NCBI RefSeq assembly: GCF_000830005.1
Contig: NZ_CP010407.1
Span: 8,506,001 to 8,570,000 of the forward strand
Direction: 5' to 3'
From: Streptomyces vietnamensis
GTDB lineage: Bacteria > Actinomycetota > Actinomycetes > Streptomycetales > Streptomycetaceae
DNA: 64,000 nucleotides
The notes beneath the pieces were generated by a model. It worked only from the letters and a program-made list of their open reading frames with translations. It did not search any database and had not been told where the DNA came from. The position numbers and the translations under genes are program-made. How positions within the stretch are numbered: the first letter of the stretch is position 1; every line of letters begins with the position of its first letter. This document shows, piece by piece, positions 36,741-45,092 of the stretch.

Positions 36741-37725
36741 CGGCTCGTTCGAGCGCGACCGCACGTACATCACGACCCGGATCACGGCGGACGGCCGGGA
36801 CGGCTTCCCGGTGGAGGCCGGGCGCTACCGCCTCGTCATCGCGCGGGCCTGCCCGTGGGCGAACCGGAGCGCGATCGTCCGACGCCTGATGGGACTGGAG
36901 GACGTGCTTTCCCTGGGGATCGCCGGGCCCCTGCACGACGAGCGCAGTTGGTGCTTCCACCTGGACCCGGGCGGCCGGGACCCCGTCCTCGGCATCGAGA
37001 CACTGCGGGAGGCGTACGTCCGCCGTGAACCGGACTATCCGAGCGGCATCACGGTGCCCGCGATCGTCGACGTCCCCACCGGCCGGGTGGTGACCAACGA
37101 CTTCGAGCGGATCACGCTCGACCTGGGCAGCGAGTGGGCGGCCCACCAGCGGGACGGAGCGCCGGACCTCTATCCGGAGGGGTGGCGCGACGAGATCGAC
37201 GACGTGGCCGACAAGGTGTACCGGGACGTCAACGACGGTGTCTACCAGTGCGGTTTCGCCACCGGCCAGCGGGCGTACGACACGGCGTACCAGCGCCTGT
37301 GGGCACGGCTGGACTGGCTGGAGGAGCGGCTCGCCCGCCGGCGCTATCTGGTCGGCGACACCCTCACCGAGGCCGACGTCCGCCTCTTCCCGACCCTGGT
37401 GCGCTTCGACGCCGTCTACCACGGCCACTTCAAGTGCAACCGGCAGAAACTGACCGAACTCCCGGCACTGTGGGCCTACGCACGGGACCTGTTCCAGACG
37501 CCCGGCTTCGGCGACACGATCGACTTCGCGCAGATCAAGGCGCACTACTACGTCGTCCATCACGACATCAACCCGACCGGGGTCGTCCCCCGGGGCCCGG
37601 ACACCCGCGGCTGGCTCTCGCCGCACGGGCGGGAACAGCTCGGCGGCCGCCCGTTCGGCGACGGGACCCCGCCTCCGCCACCGCCTCCGCCCGAGCGCGT
37701 GCCGCGGGCGGGCCGGGCGGGCTGA
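36730..37725 (+). CDS. Glutathionyl-hydroquinone reductase-like GST (Omega/Xi type)
   Basis: A 331-aa protein with the Xi-class pattern: catalytic CPWA at ~39-42 (RACPWANRSAIVRR), GLEDVLSLGIAGPL, RREPDYPSGITVPAIVD and YECGFA-like QCGFATGQRAYDTAY (~170). The C-terminal helical domain contains VGDTLTEADVRLFPTLVRFDAVYHG-type sequence (~215) and HYYVVHHDINPTGVVP (~273). Relatives reduce glutathionyl-hydroquinones. Streptomyces makes mycothiol rather than glutathione, so the physiological thiol is probably different. It ends with an unusual run of eight prolines. The start overlaps the BrkB gene. Confidence 0.88.
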   Translation: MTGDGSFERDRTYITTRITADGRDGFPVEAGRYRLVIARACPWANRSAIVRRLMGLEDVLSLGIAGPLHDERSWCFHLDPGGRDPVLGIETLREAYVRREPDYPSGITVPAIVDVPTGRVVTNDFERITLDLGSEWAAHQRDGAPDLYPEGWRDEIDDVADKVYRDVNDGVYQCGFATGQRAYDTAYQRLWARLDWLEERLARRRYLVGDTLTEADVRLFPTLVRFDAVYHGHFKCNRQKLTELPALWAYARDLFQTPGFGDTIDFAQIKAHYYVVHHDINPTGVVPRGPDTRGWLSPHGREQLGGRPFGDGTPPPPPPPPERVPRAGRAG

Positions 37726-37827
37726 CCGCCGACCGGTGACGCCGGACTCCTCCGGCTGATGTTTGGCGTGCTCGCCTGCGGTGAGGCGTACGGGACGAAC
37801 CTGTTCGACTCATCGACTGGGGAGCAC

Positions 37828-38970
37828 ATGGAGAGCGTTATCCGACTGGCGATCTCCGTCGGCGGCTCGGCGCTGGCCGCCTTCGCCGTCTGCCGTGCGG
37901 CGGACCTGCTGGCACGGTTCGCCGACGCGAGGCATCCGGAGACCCCGCTGTGGGGGCTGCTGCGCCGCTGCCGCACGCCGTTGTACGTCGTCGTGCTGGC
38001 CGTCCTGCTCAGATGGACCTACCCGATGGCGTCGCCCGGACGGGGGCCGCTCGAAGAGCACGCGGGGGCGGTGAGCCGCGTCCTGCTGCTGTGCCTGATC
38101 GGCGGAGGCGCCTGGCTCGCGGTACGGACGGTCGCGGCCGTCGTCGAGTCCTCGTACGCGCGCTACGCCGGACGTTCACGCGACGCCGCCCGGCTGCGCC
38201 GGGTCCGTACCCAGGTCACCCTGATCATGCGGGTGGTGTCCGTCGCCGTCGGGGTGCTCGCCGCCGCCGCGGCCCTCGTCACCTTTCCCTCGTTCCGCAC
38301 CCTCGGCACGTCCCTGCTCGCCTCGGCCGGCATCATCGGCATCGTGGCCGGTGTGGCGGCCCAGTCGACGCTGAGCAACCTCTTCGCCGGCTTCCAGATC
38401 GCCTTCGGTGACATGGTCCGGATCGGTGACACCGTCGTCGTGGACGGCGAGTGGGGTGTCGTGGAGGAGGTGACGCTCACCTTCCTCACGGTCCGGACCT
38501 GGGACGAGCGTCGCGTCACGCTCCCCGTCTCGTACTTCACCTCGCGGCCGTTCGAGAACTGGTCGCGCGGCGGCGCGGAGATGACGGGGTCGGTGTTCGT
38601 CCACTGCGACCACTCGACACCGGTCGCGCTCGTCCGGGCGCACCTCAGGGAGTTCCTCACGACGTGCGACACCTGGGACGGGCGGGGCTGGGACCTCGCC
38701 GTCACCGACACCTCACCGACCGGCATCACGGTGCGGGCGATCGTGACCGCCAAGGACGCCGACGACCTGTGGACGACCCGTTGTGCCGTACGGGAGGAGC
38801 TCGTCGGCTGGCTCGCGCGGGAGCATCCGGGCGCCCTCCCCAAGGTCGTCACCGCTCCCGCGGCGGACGCCTTCGACCGGCCGTGGGAGAACGCCCGGGC
38901 GCCGCGGCAGCGACGCCTCCGTCAGCCCGCCAGGAACTCCACCCGGCCGGGGGACACGCCCTCGGACTGA
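37828..38970 (+). CDS. MscS-family mechanosensitive channel
   Basis: A 380-aa membrane protein with ATG 37828 behind a GGGGAG site. Helices lie at ~3-20, ~50-70, ~85-110 and ~133-155. The pore-lining TM3-like segment SAGIIGIVAGVAAQSTLSNLF (~173) is followed by the MscS beta domain: FAGFQIAFGDMVRIGDTVVV and EVTLTFLTVRTWDERRVTLP, then YFTSRPFENWSR. This is the small-conductance channel fold that releases solutes on hypo-osmotic shock, though actinobacterial members of this subtype are poorly studied. A ~100-residue soluble C-terminus follows. It is convergent with the catalase gene. Confidence 0.9.
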   Translation: MESVIRLAISVGGSALAAFAVCRAADLLARFADARHPETPLWGLLRRCRTPLYVVVLAVLLRWTYPMASPGRGPLEEHAGAVSRVLLLCLIGGGAWLAVRTVAAVVESSYARYAGRSRDAARLRRVRTQVTLIMRVVSVAVGVLAAAAALVTFPSFRTLGTSLLASAGIIGIVAGVAAQSTLSNLFAGFQIAFGDMVRIGDTVVVDGEWGVVEEVTLTFLTVRTWDERRVTLPVSYFTSRPFENWSRGGAEMTGSVFVHCDHSTPVALVRAHLREFLTTCDTWDGRGWDLAVTDTSPTGITVRAIVTAKDADDLWTTRCAVREELVGWLAREHPGALPKVVTAPAADAFDRPWENARAPRQRRLRQPARNSTRPGDTPSD

Positions 38971-39019
38971 AGCCGTATCCCAACGTCGGCCGGGGGCTCT
39001 GTCAGGCCTGTTCCCGTAC

Positions 39020-40540
39020 TCAGGCCTTTTCCTGCATGGAGCGGCGGGCGGGGTTGCCCTGTTCGGCCGCCTTGGGGTCCTTCTCGTCGGCCTTGGCCCG
39101 TACGCCCTGGGTGATGCGCTCGCCGACGGCCTTGTCGATGTTCGTCCAGTAGGCGAAGGCACGCTCCAGGACGGGCTCGGAGACGCCGTTGAGCAGGTGA
39201 CCGACGACGTTGTCCACCAGACGGTCGCGGGCGGCGTCGTCCATCACCTCGCGCACGAGGGTGCCGGGCTGACCCCAGTCGTCGTCCTCCGGGTGGGAGA
39301 CGTAGGCCGCCCGGGTGATCTCGCCGTCCGCCACCCAGCTGGGCGGGGTCCCGTAGCGGTCGGTGTCGGCGGCCGGTCCGCCTTTGGAGTTCGGGGCGTA
39401 GACCGGGTCGGCCGTCTTGCGGAAGGCCATCGCCCCGTCCTTCGAGTACGTGTGGACGTCGACGACGGGCGCGTTCACCGGGAGCTGCTGGTAGTTGGCG
39501 CCGATGCGGTGGCGGTGGGCGTCCGCGTACGAGAACAGCCGGGCCAGCAGCATCCGGTCGGGGCTGGGGCCGATGCCGGGGACGAGGTTGTTCGGCTGGA
39601 AGGCGGCCTGCTCGATCTCGGCGTGGTTGTCGGTGGGGTTCCGGTCGAGCGTCATGCGGCCGACCGGGACGAGCGGGTAGTCCCCGTGCGGCCACACCTT
39701 GGTGAGGTCGAACGGGTTGAACCGGTAGGTCGCGGCGTCCTCGTACGGCATGACCTGCACGTGCAGCGTCCAGCTCGGGAACGCACCGTCGCGGATGTGC
39801 TCGAACAGGTCCCGCGTGTGGTAATCCGTGTCGACGGCCGCCATCTGGTCGGCCTCGTGCTGGGTGAAGAACTCGATGCCCTGGTCGGTCTTGAAGTGGT
39901 ACTTCACCCAGAACCGCTCACCCGACTCGTTGATCCACATGTACGTGTGCGAGGTGTAGCCGTTCATGTGGCGCCAGGAGCGCGGGATGCCGCGGTCCCC
40001 CATCAGCCAGGTGACCTGGTGGGCGGACTCCGGGGAGAGGGTCCAGAAGTCCCACTGCATGTCGTGGTCGCGCAGGTTGTTGTCCGCGCGGCGCTTCTGG
40101 GACCGGATGAAGTGCTGGAACTTCATCGGGTCCTTGACGAAGAACACCGGCGTGTTGTTGCCGACCATGTCGTAGTTGCCTTCGCTGGTGTAGAACTTCA
40201 CCGCGAAGCCGCGCGGGTCGCGCCAGGTGTCCGGGCTGCCCCGCTCGCCGGCCACCGTGGAGAAGCGGACGACCAGCTCGGTGCGGGCGCCCGGCTGGAA
40301 CAGTGCCGCCTTGGTGTAGCCGCTGACGTCGTGGGTGACCTCGAAGTGGCCGAACGCGCCGCTGCCCTTGGCGTGCGGCTGGCGCTCGGGGATGCGTTCG
40401 CGGTTGAACTGCGCCATCTGCTCGATCAGATAGGCGTCCTGCATCAGGATCGGACCGCCCGCGCCCACGGTGAGCGAGTGTTCGTCGCTCTCCACCGGGG
40501 CGCCGGAATCGGTCGTGGTGGAGGGTCGGCTGTCGGTCAT
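39020..40540 (-). CDS. Monofunctional haem catalase (small-subunit type)
   Basis: A 506-aa catalase converting hydrogen peroxide to water and oxygen. The distal His is in [20 protein letters not shown] (~55), the Asn in [17 protein letters not shown] (~128), and the proximal haem-ligating Tyr in [14 protein letters not shown] (~338). Length fits small-subunit catalases, and no C-terminal flavodoxin-like domain is present. The ATG at 40538-40540 was chosen because family similarity begins there; upstream codons in the open frame look non-coding. About 300 bp upstream lies an 18-bp palindrome that may bind a regulator shared with the divergent DUF4230 pseudogene. Confidence 0.95.
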   Translation of the reverse strand: MTDSRPSTTTDSGAPVESDEHSLTVGAGGPILMQDAYLIEQMAQFNRERIPERQPHAKGSGAFGHFEVTHDVSGYTKAALFQPGARTELVVRFSTVAGERGSPDTWRDPRGFAVKFYTSEGNYDMVGNNTPVFFVKDPMKFQHFIRSQKRRADNNLRDHDMQWDFWTLSPESAHQVTWLMGDRGIPRSWRHMNGYTSHTYMWINESGERFWVKYHFKTDQGIEFFTQHEADQMAAVDTDYHTRDLFEHIRDGAFPSWTLHVQVMPYEDAATYRFNPFDLTKVWPHGDYPLVPVGRMTLDRNPTDNHAEIEQAAFQPNNLVPGIGPSPDRMLLARLFSYADAHRHRIGANYQQLPVNAPVVDVHTYSKDGAMAFRKTADPVYAPNSKGGPAADTDRYGTPPSWVADGEITRAAYVSHPEDDDWGQPGTLVREVMDDAARDRLVDNVVGHLLNGVSEPVLERAFAYWTNIDKAVGERITQGVRAKADEKDPKAAEQGNPARRSMQEKA

Positions 40541-40835
40541 CGGTGGTGCTGCCTTTCCTCGTGCTGCACGGTGGCGCGCTCCTCGGTCGGGGCCGGCTCG
40601 TGGGCCCGGCGCGCAGGGCCGTTCTCCGTCGGTCGAGGGGCACGCCACCTGGGGTGTTCTCCGACACGGCCCTGCCTCCGTGGCCCCCTCCCGGTGTCGT
40701 ATCGCCTCACCCGCCGCCGCCATGTCAAACGTCGCCCGGCGCGCGACAGCGGGGCGGCGACCTCTCCGCCCCGCGCACGCACATCCCAGCCTGAGCCCAC
40801 TCGGCCGAAGTCACCACCGGAGCACTGGTCGAAAA
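40541..40835 (-). other. Catalase upstream region
   Basis: About 300 bp without a gene. It would contain the catalase 5' region; no unambiguous promoter hexamers are visible, and the long distance to the palindrome at 40836 suggests either a long leader or an additional promoter nearer the gene. Confidence 0.4.
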
Positions 40836-40853
40836 TGTTTACGTACGTGAACA
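40836..40853. promoter_or_regulatory. Near-perfect 18-bp palindrome between catalase and DUF4230 remnant
   Basis: TGTTTACGTACGTGAACA differs from perfect symmetry at a single position per arm (TGTT[T/C]ACGTACGT). The AT-rich ends and position between divergent genes suit a dimeric repressor site. The regulator is not identifiable; none is encoded next to it. Confidence 0.55.
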
Positions 40854-40859
40854 TAGTTC

Positions 40860-41481
40860 ATGAACGAGTCTATTGACGCGTCCTGGTCAAGCCTGTGCCT
40901 GGTCCTCTTCGTCCTGGGGCGGTTCGTCCGCGTACCGGGCCTGGGCGACGTGTTCGGCGTCGACACGAAGGACCGTTCCGGTCCGGCGGTGCTGAAGTCC
41001 ATCCAGGACATGCACCGGTACGAGGGCGCCGCCGGCAACTAACAGGTCGCGGTCGACCTGGAGAAGGACGCCCGGCTGCTGCCCGACTCGATCCGCGGGA
41101 CCCGCACGCTCTTCGTCGCGAGCGGCAGCATGGCCGAGTATCTCGACTTCGGCGGCATCGGCCAGGGCAGCGTGACGGTCGACGAGAAGCGCACCGCCGC
41201 CACCTCCGGCTGCCGCACGCACGGCTCGCCGAGCCCGCCGTGGACCCCAAGCGGTCCTACACCGTCTCCAAGCAGCGCGGCCTGGTCGACCGGCTCGGCG
41301 ACCTGTTCTCCGACACCCCGGCCGACGAGCGCGCCGTCCACATCCTCGCCGCCGACCGCATCGGGGCCGCGGCCAGGAGAGCGACCTCACCCTGCGGGCC
41401 GAGAAGAACACCGCGTCGATGCTCCAAGGCCTGCTCAGGGGCCTGGGATTCGAGCAGGTCATCGTCACGTACGCGCCGTAG
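40860..41481 (+). pseudogene. DUF4230-family membrane-anchored protein, three lesions
   Basis: Decayed member of the DUF4230 family (single-pass membrane protein of unknown function). Readable blocks are LCLVLFVLGRF (anchor), DRSGPAVLKSIQDMHRYEGA, QVAVDLEKDARLLPDSIRGT, FVASGSMAEYLDFGGIGQG, KRSYTVSKQRGLVDRLGDLF, then (another frame) LRGLGFEQVIVTYAP and TAG at 41481. Lesions: TAA at 41040-41042 where N-Y-Q is expected; one base missing near 41200 (C-C-T for C-C-G-T); and one G missing near 41375 in an AGGGAG context. Alternatively one or more are base-calling errors. Confidence 0.75.
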
Positions 41482-41599
41482 TCGATTGCGCCGGGAGCCA
41501 TGTCGACACGCATCGGATCACGCCGCGTCACCACCGGGCGGCAGCAGAAGCAGACAGCTCCGGCGGGGCCAGGGGCGCCGGCTCCGCGTCGCCGTCACC

Positions 41600-42043
41600 G
41601 TGCTGGCCCTCACGGCGATGGTGGCCTTCGCCGTCGTCCTCGCCCGGCTGACCCTCCAGCCGTCGCCGGCCTCCGAGGCACTCATCCACGCCGACCTCCG
41701 CCCGGGGGACTCGATCCGCGCCTACCTCGGGCAGCCCGCCTTCCGGGACACCGTCAAGCAGCTCGGCGGCAACGTTCTCCTGGGCGTGCCGTTCGGTCTG
41801 CTGCTGCCGGTCGTGTCACCCCGGACCCGTGGATTCGTACGGATCGCCCTGCTGACGGTGGCGACGATGCTCCTGGTCGAACTCGTCCAGGGCGCCCTGG
41901 TCCAGGGGCGCGCCTTCGACATCGACGACGTACTGCTCGACACCACCGGCGCGCTCCTCGGCTACGTCCTGGTGGGCCGCCGCCTGGGCAGGACCGTGCA
42001 TCCACGGCGCCGCGGCCGATGGTGGTCGCGCCGCCGTGCCTGA
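41600..42043 (+). CDS. VanZ-like family membrane protein
   Basis: About 147 aa of a VanZ-like protein: helix VTVLALTAMVAFAVVLARL, then GGNVLLGVPFGLLLPVVSPR, IALLTVATMLLVELVQG and the family signature RAFDIDDVLLDTTGALLGYVL. The start is unsure. The GTG at 41600 begins inside the first helix, and an attractive upstream ATG at 41500 is in a different frame. A frameshift between 41500 and 41600 may therefore have damaged the N-terminus. Roles of chromosomal VanZ-like proteins vary (teicoplanin or lipid-related resistance in some bacteria); none is inferred here. Confidence 0.7.
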   Translation: MLALTAMVAFAVVLARLTLQPSPASEALIHADLRPGDSIRAYLGQPAFRDTVKQLGGNVLLGVPFGLLLPVVSPRTRGFVRIALLTVATMLLVELVQGALVQGRAFDIDDVLLDTTGALLGYVLVGRRLGRTVHPRRRGRWWSRRRA

Positions 42044-42045
42044 AC

Positions 42046-42132
42046 GACGGGCGGGCGGTGGGCCCGTGCACGCCTGACGGGCGGTGGGCCCGTACCCGTC
42101 CGACGGGCGGGCAGGTGGGCCCGTACCCGCTG
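42046..42132 (+). repeat. Three imperfect tandem repeats of ~28 bp
   Basis: Three units beginning gacgggcgg and containing gtgggcccgt(g/a)c follow each other between the VanZ and aldo/keto reductase genes. Unit length varies by a few bases. Each contains GGGCCC, so the RNA could fold. No coding role. Confidence 0.6.
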
Positions 42133-42179
42133 CACACCGTCCCGGGCATCGGGTCGAGTGCGTGTGCGAAGGTGGCCCG

Positions 42180-43133
42180 GTGACCCTTCCCGAGAAGACC
42201 GACGACCGCCTCCTCCTCGGCTGCATGGGCCTGGGAGGAGGCTGGGACGCGGAGCCCCACACGGCCGCCGACATCGACGCGGCGGAGGCCGCCGTCGCGG
42301 CGGCGCTGGACAGCGGCATCACCGCGTTCGACCATGCCGACATCTACCGGCGCGGAAAGTCGGAAGCCGTCTTCGGCGAGGTGCTGGCCCGTTCGGCGGG
42401 ACTCCGTGAGCGGATCACGCTGCAGACCAAGTGCGGCATCCGGCTGGCCGACGGGGACCGGCCCGGCCTCTACGACCTGCGGGGCTCCTCCGTCGTCCGC
42501 AGGGTCGAGGAGAGCCTGGAGCGGCTGCGCACCGACGTCCTCGACGTCCTCCTTCTGCACCGCCCCGACCCGCTGGCCGACCCCGCCGACATCGGCGACG
42601 CCCTGACCTCGCTCCACCGGCAGGGGCTCGTCCGCCGATTCGGCGTCTCGAACATGAACGCCGCGCAGATCGCCCGGCTCCAGGCCCACATGGACCTGCC
42701 GCTCGTGGCCAACCAGCTGGAGATGAGCCTGCACCGGCGCGCCTGGCTGGAGGACGGCGTCCTCGTCAACACCCCGGAGTCCGCGGCCAACGGGTTCCCC
42801 GCCGGTACCGTCGAGCACTGCCTCACCCACAACATCGAGCTCCAGGCGTGGGGAGCGCTGGCCCAGGGGCGCTACACGGGGGCGCGGGGGACCCGGCAGG
42901 AGGCGGTCACTGCCGCGTTGGTGACCTCGCTCGCCAAGGCCAAGGGCACCACGCCGGAGACGATCGTGCTGTGGTGGCTGCGGCGCCATCCGGCCCGGAT
43001 CGTCCCCGTGATCGGGACGTCGAACCCGGCGCGCATCCGTGCCTGCCGGGACGCCGCGACGGCCGGACCCGACCTGAGCCACGACGAGTGGTACGCCCTG
43101 TGGATCTCCGCCCGGGGCGCCGCTCTGCCATAG
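42180..43133 (+). CDS. Aldo/keto reductase
   Basis: A 317-aa (alpha/beta)8 NADPH-dependent oxidoreductase from GTG 42180. Catalytic tetrad elements: D-x-A-D-I-Y in ITAFDHADIYRRGKSEAVFG (~47-57), Lys in ITLQTKCGIRL (~84) and His in VLLLHRPDPLADP (~125). The NADPH region is RFGVSNMNAAQI (~157) and PVIGTSNPARI (~280). The YdhF-like arrangement of the C-terminus suggests reduction of small carbonyls or sugars. No operon partners: upstream are tandem repeats, downstream a convergent WhiB gene. Confidence 0.9.
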   Translation: MTLPEKTDDRLLLGCMGLGGGWDAEPHTAADIDAAEAAVAAALDSGITAFDHADIYRRGKSEAVFGEVLARSAGLRERITLQTKCGIRLADGDRPGLYDLRGSSVVRRVEESLERLRTDVLDVLLLHRPDPLADPADIGDALTSLHRQGLVRRFGVSNMNAAQIARLQAHMDLPLVANQLEMSLHRRAWLEDGVLVNTPESAANGFPAGTVEHCLTHNIELQAWGALAQGRYTGARGTRQEAVTAALVTSLAKAKGTTPETIVLWWLRRHPARIVPVIGTSNPARIRACRDAATAGPDLSHDEWYALWISARGAALP

Positions 43134-43183
43134 CCGCGTTCATGTGCCGCAGGGCCACCCCGCTCCGTGCGGGGCCCAGTGGC

Positions 43184-43444
43184 TCAGTTCGCCCTGTCGG
43201 CGCGGCGACGCGCCCTGCGCTTCAGGGATTGCCGCTCGTCCTCGCGCAGGCCGCCCCACACTCCCGTCACCTGGTGGGAGTCGTCCATGGCCCAGCGCAG
43301 GCACTCCTCGCGTACGGGGCAGCCCCGGCAGATCTCCTTGGCCTCCTCGGCCTGGATCAGCGCCGGTGCGCCCGTCCCGACCGGGAAGAAGAGGTCGGGG
43401 TCGACATCCTGGCAGGCCGCACGTGCACGCCAGCTGTCCAGCAT
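43184..43444 (-). CDS. WhiB-family iron-sulfur transcription regulator
   Basis: An 86-aa Wbl protein with CAGGAGG ribosome site before ATG 43444. The four cluster-binding cysteines are at residue 11 (RAACQDVDPDLFFP) and in CRGCPVREECLRWA (~39-48). The Wbl turn G-V-W-G-G follows (~63), then a basic tail (KRRARRRADR) for DNA contact. Wbl proteins bind a [4Fe-4S] cluster, partner with the principal sigma factor and respond to redox signals or development. The subtype cannot be fixed by eye. The gene precedes a SsgB-like sporulation protein gene, in the opposite order of transcription (both minus). Confidence 0.95.
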   Translation of the reverse strand: MLDSWRARAACQDVDPDLFFPVGTGAPALIQAEEAKEICRGCPVREECLRWAMDDSHQVTGVWGGLREDERQSLKRRARRRADRAN

Positions 43445-43497
43445 CAGTTCCTCCTGTCACCTGAGTTCGTCTCGGTCCCTCGCGCGGGATCCCGTCC

Positions 43498-43953
43498 CTA
43501 CGGGCGGGCGAAGAGCTGGGAGGTCTCGGCCCCCCAGTCGATCCGCGCGGCCTCCGCGCCCTCGGGCACGGCGACGTACGTCTCGTCCAGCCAGGTCCGC
43601 AGACCCGCGCGGTCGACGTCGACCACGGCGAACGCCCCGGCCTGGCCCAGCCGCATGTGGACGCGCCCTTCCCGGCCACCGTCGCGCAGCGGCCACAGCC
43701 GGACGTCGCCTTCGCCGCTCAGGACACGTGTCCCGGAGCGCAGCAGCTCCCGGGAGAAGATCCAGTCGACGACCCGGCCCGGCGGAAGCCGGAACACGAT
43801 GTGCACCGCCCAGGGGTCGGCGGGGTCGTAGTGGAACGTGGCGGGGACGGGCAGGCCCATTCCGCCCTGGACCTGACGTGCGGTTGTGTGCCACGACCGC
43901 ACGGGGGCCGCCGCGGTCGGCCGGGTGGTCTCGTGCCGGCTCGAATCGGACAT
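43498..43953 (-). CDS. SsgA/SsgB-like sporulation and cell-division protein (SALP)
   Basis: A 151-aa SALP. Family blocks: VPATFHYDPADPWAVHIVF (residues ~36-55), VDWIFSRELLRSGTR (~63), GEGDVRLWPL and the C-terminal VDRAGLRTWLDETYVAVPEG (~113). SALPs occur only in morphologically complex actinomycetes and guide septum localisation, autolysis and spore separation; which step this paralogue serves is unknown. The N-terminal ~30 residues are a non-conserved extension. A 10-bp perfect stem-loop lies 24 bp upstream of the start. WhiB and this gene lie on the same strand 53 bp apart. Confidence 0.9.
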   Translation of the reverse strand: MSDSSRHETTRPTAAAPVRSWHTTARQVQGGMGLPVPATFHYDPADPWAVHIVFRLPPGRVVDWIFSRELLRSGTRVLSGEGDVRLWPLRDGGREGRVHMRLGQAGAFAVVDVDRAGLRTWLDETYVAVPEGAEAARIDWGAETSQLFARP

Positions 43954-43977
43954 CGTCACCCGTTTCCGTCGGTGGGA

Positions 43978-44003
43978 ACGGCGCCGCGCCTGGGCGGCGC
44001 CGT
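43978..44003. promoter_or_regulatory. Perfect 10-bp stem-loop upstream of the SALP gene
   Basis: ACGGCGCCGC (43978-43987) and GCGGCGCCGT (43994-44003) flank a 6-base loop, 25-50 bp before the SALP start. No T-run follows on either strand, so it is more likely a leader structure or protein site than a terminator. Confidence 0.45.
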
Positions 44004-44255
44004 ACCTCCGCTCGTAACCCCGAACACGGATTTCACGCCTCCCCGACCGGAGAACCTGCCGATCGGCCCGAGCCCGCCACGGAGTTGCGCGCCGGGGTCG
44101 GTCCCCGGGCCGGAGTGAAATCGGGTGAATGCGTCGCCGAGGCCGGGGCAGGCGGACCTCAGGCGGGGAATTCACCCCGCGGCGCACGGCACACGGAAGA
44201 GGGGGGCGGCGGCGATCCGCCGACTGCCCTCGCCTACCGGAGGAGTTGTTTTCGC
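44004..44255 (+). other. Divergent intergenic region
   Basis: About 250 bp between the SALP and PRC-barrel genes without a coding sequence; it should contain promoters for both. I cannot single out convincing hexamers. Confidence 0.4.
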
Positions 44256-44624
44256 GTGACTGAGCACGTGTGGAGCTACAAGCCGACCTCGGGTCACCTG
44301 GCCGGTACCGATCTGACCGGCTACAAGGTCGAGGCGATCGACGGCGGCATCGGGAAGGTGGACAAGCACTCCGACGAGATCGGCGACGCCTACCTGGTCG
44401 TGGACACCGGAGTATGGATCTTCGGCAAGGAGGTCCTCCTTCCGGCCGACACCGTGGTGCGGATCGACGTGGACGAACGGAAGATCTTCGTCGACCGGAC
44501 CAAGGAGGAGATCAAGGACGCGCCCGAGTTCCACCGCGACAAGCACCTCGGGGACCCGGACTACCGCCACGAGCTGGGCACGTACTACGGCCTGGGAGGC
44601 CCGTTCGGCGGCCGGATCGTCTGA
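44256..44624 (+). CDS. PRC-barrel / DUF2171-like small protein
   Basis: A 122-aa protein starting at GTG 44256 behind CGGAGGAG. Residues ~12-75 (GTDLTGYKVEAIDGGIGKVD, then DAYLVVDTGVWIFGKEVLLP, VVRIDVDERKIFVDRTKEEI) form a PRC-barrel-like small beta fold. The tail is Tyr/Gly/His-rich (YRHELGTYYGLGGPFGGRIV). PRC-barrel proteins bind RNA-processing or photosynthetic partners in other groups; in actinomycetes such proteins are frequent in stress regions and have no known function. It is followed by a strong terminator. Confidence 0.8.
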   Translation: MTEHVWSYKPTSGHLAGTDLTGYKVEAIDGGIGKVDKHSDEIGDAYLVVDTGVWIFGKEVLLPADTVVRIDVDERKIFVDRTKEEIKDAPEFHRDKHLGDPDYRHELGTYYGLGGPFGGRIV

Positions 44625-44656
44625 GTCGCCGTGTGACGGCCGCTTGAAGGGTTCTC

Positions 44657-44694
44657 CGACGTCCGCATGAACGGTCCTGCGACGTCCGCATGAA
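44657..44694 (+). repeat. Two direct copies of a 15-bp sequence
   Basis: CGACGTCCGCATGAA occurs at 44657-44671 and 44680-44694, spaced by 8 bp, between the PRC-barrel gene and its terminator. Meaning unknown. Confidence 0.6.
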
Positions 44695-44727
44695 GGAGGG
44701 CCCGCGCTCATCGAGCGGGGGCCCTCC
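44695..44727 (+). terminator. Strong GC-rich terminator hairpin
   Basis: GGAGGGCCCGCGCT pairs with AGCGGGGGCCCTCC around a short CATCG loop, directly downstream of the PRC-barrel gene. It lacks a long U-tract, as is usual for Streptomyces terminators. Confidence 0.75.
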
Positions 44728-44902
44728 TCCGTGTGTCCGGCCCCGTAGAACTGCGCGAAATTTCCCTGTTTGTAGTGACTTGAGGCATGAGTCAGGCCAC
44801 TCTCCGCAACGCATCGCGCATGGATCCGAGAAGCCCGGGCAGGCGGCCGAACCGCCGGTGCTACCGGCAGGGGACTCAGAGGAACGAAAGGCCAGACGCG
44901 AC

Positions 44903-45090
44903 GTGACGGCAGCACAACAGACCATCCATGTGGGCGGAGAGTGGCGCACGGCCCTCTCCGGCGCCACGCGCGAGATCATCGACCCCGTCGACGCGACCGC
45001 CTTCGCGGTCGTGGCCGAGGGCGGCGTCCAGGACACCGACGACGCCGTGGCCGCGGCGCGCGCCGCGTTCGACGACGGCTCCTGGCCGCG
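44903..45090 (+). pseudogene. Aldehyde dehydrogenase, N-terminal 62 codons only
   Basis: GTG 44903 starts a betaine-aldehyde-dehydrogenase-like N-terminus (QTIHVGGEWRTALSGATREI, then IDPVDATAFAVVAEGGVQDT, AVAAARAAFDDGSWP) that stops abruptly. The next codons belong to an unrelated quinone-oxidoreductase-like gene. The Rossmann and catalytic parts (about 430 residues) are missing, so an internal deletion has fused two genes. This is not the same gene as the intact aldehyde dehydrogenase at 50883-52406. Confidence 0.75.
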
Positions 45091-45092
45091 TA

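Noticed and set aside
38783..40876. 697-codon plus-strand frame over the catalase gene
   Set aside because: Mirror of the catalase coding sequence; no family features.
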